Assembly (NCBI GenBank): GCA_964557565.1 | Contig: CAZLAH010000027.1 | Coordinates: 1-5,174, forward strand | Direction: 5' to 3' | Source of the DNA: UBA5232 sp964557565 | GTDB lineage: Bacteria > Patescibacteriota > Dojkabacteria > SC72 | DNA: 5,174 nucleotides | In this document: one piece after another, positions 5,056 through 5,174 of the stretch | How the letters are laid out: every line of letters starts with the position of its first letter | Position numbering within the stretch: position 1 is the stretch's first letter | Position numbers and translations under genes: made by a program | Notes under the pieces: generated by a model | Databases searched by the model: none | What the model was told of the DNA's origin: nothing | What the model saw: only the letters and a program-made list of their open reading frames with translations

Positions 5056-5174
5056 ATGAAAAAATTACTTTACAGATCAGAAAAAAACAAAATAATAGGT
5101 GGCGTTTGTGGAGGACTTGGAGAGTATTTCAATATAGATCCTTCAATTGTAAGAATTGTTTTTGCTTTAGCATT
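5056..5174 (+). CDS. PspC-domain protein, N-terminal fragment (3' end outside window)
   Basis: The first 39 codons are visible. After MKKLLYRSEKN the sequence KIIGGVCGGLGEYFNIDPSI and then VRIVFALA is the signature of the PspC domain: a GG-CGGL-EYF turn followed by DPSIVR and the start of a membrane helix. PspC proteins are small inner-membrane proteins. In Proteobacteria PspC senses envelope stress with PspB and controls PspA; in other bacteria stand-alone PspC domains are common and their partners are often unknown. ATG 5056 is preceded by AT-rich sequence without an SD. It has its own promoter. Neighbouring envelope genes fit an envelope role, but no psp partner is in view. Confidence 0.9.
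   Translation, partial: MKKLLYRSEKNKIIGGVCGGLGEYFNIDPSIVRIVFALA

Noticed and set aside
1..5174. Recoded UGA (Gly or Trp) as in some CPR or mycoplasma lineages
   Set aside because: No gene contains an in-frame TGA and all proteins are full length under the standard code. Absence of TGA among seven stops is a small sample in AT-rich DNA.

Overview
The window is AT-rich bacterial DNA, rich in ATA, AGA and AAA codons. It carries short, tightly packed genes, and Shine-Dalgarno (SD) sites are almost absent. The style, with short intergenic gaps, single-pass anchored proteins of unknown function and a compact MnmA, suggests a Patescibacteria/CPR lineage. A low-GC Firmicute cannot be excluded. This placement is inference. 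The six complete genes all end in TAA or TAG, as does the partial 5' gene. None contains an in-frame TGA, so the recoded UGA=Gly genetic code of some CPR groups is not supported.

Layout. Positions 1-234 hold the C-terminal end of an MFS-type transporter. A 133-aa membrane-anchored protein of unknown function follows 7 bp later (242-643). Next is mnmA (672-1718), the tRNA 2-thiouridine synthase, with a near-perfect extended -10 box so close to its ATG that a leaderless mRNA is expected. A PUA/ASCH-like small protein lies on the opposite strand (1730-2197), only 11 bp from the mnmA stop.

The 339-bp gap between 2198 and 2536 is not empty. It holds divergent promoters and a 26-codon basic mini-gene with a TTG start and a textbook SD (2307-2387). 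It also holds a GC-rich 10-bp inverted repeat (2430-2471) and a good sigma-70-type promoter (2482-2510). That promoter drives a TspO/MBR-like membrane protein (GTG start, 2537-3277).

The last full gene is a membrane-anchored NodB/CE4 polysaccharide deacetylase with a long helical spacer (3333-5015). Its N-terminal membrane anchor is encoded partly upstream of the first canonical start codon, so the annotated start is probably wrong or the sequence carries a small error. A strong promoter then leads into the first 39 codons of a PspC-domain protein (5056 to the window end).

Functionally the genes are mixed: tRNA modification, cell-envelope enzymes and sensors, and transport. I see no mobile element, CRISPR array, tRNA or rRNA. 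The points most worth following are the unusual start of the deacetylase gene, the SD-bearing mini-gene with its downstream hairpin, the leaderless mnmA promoter with its 12-bp duplicate before pspC, and the three-cysteine MnmA active site.
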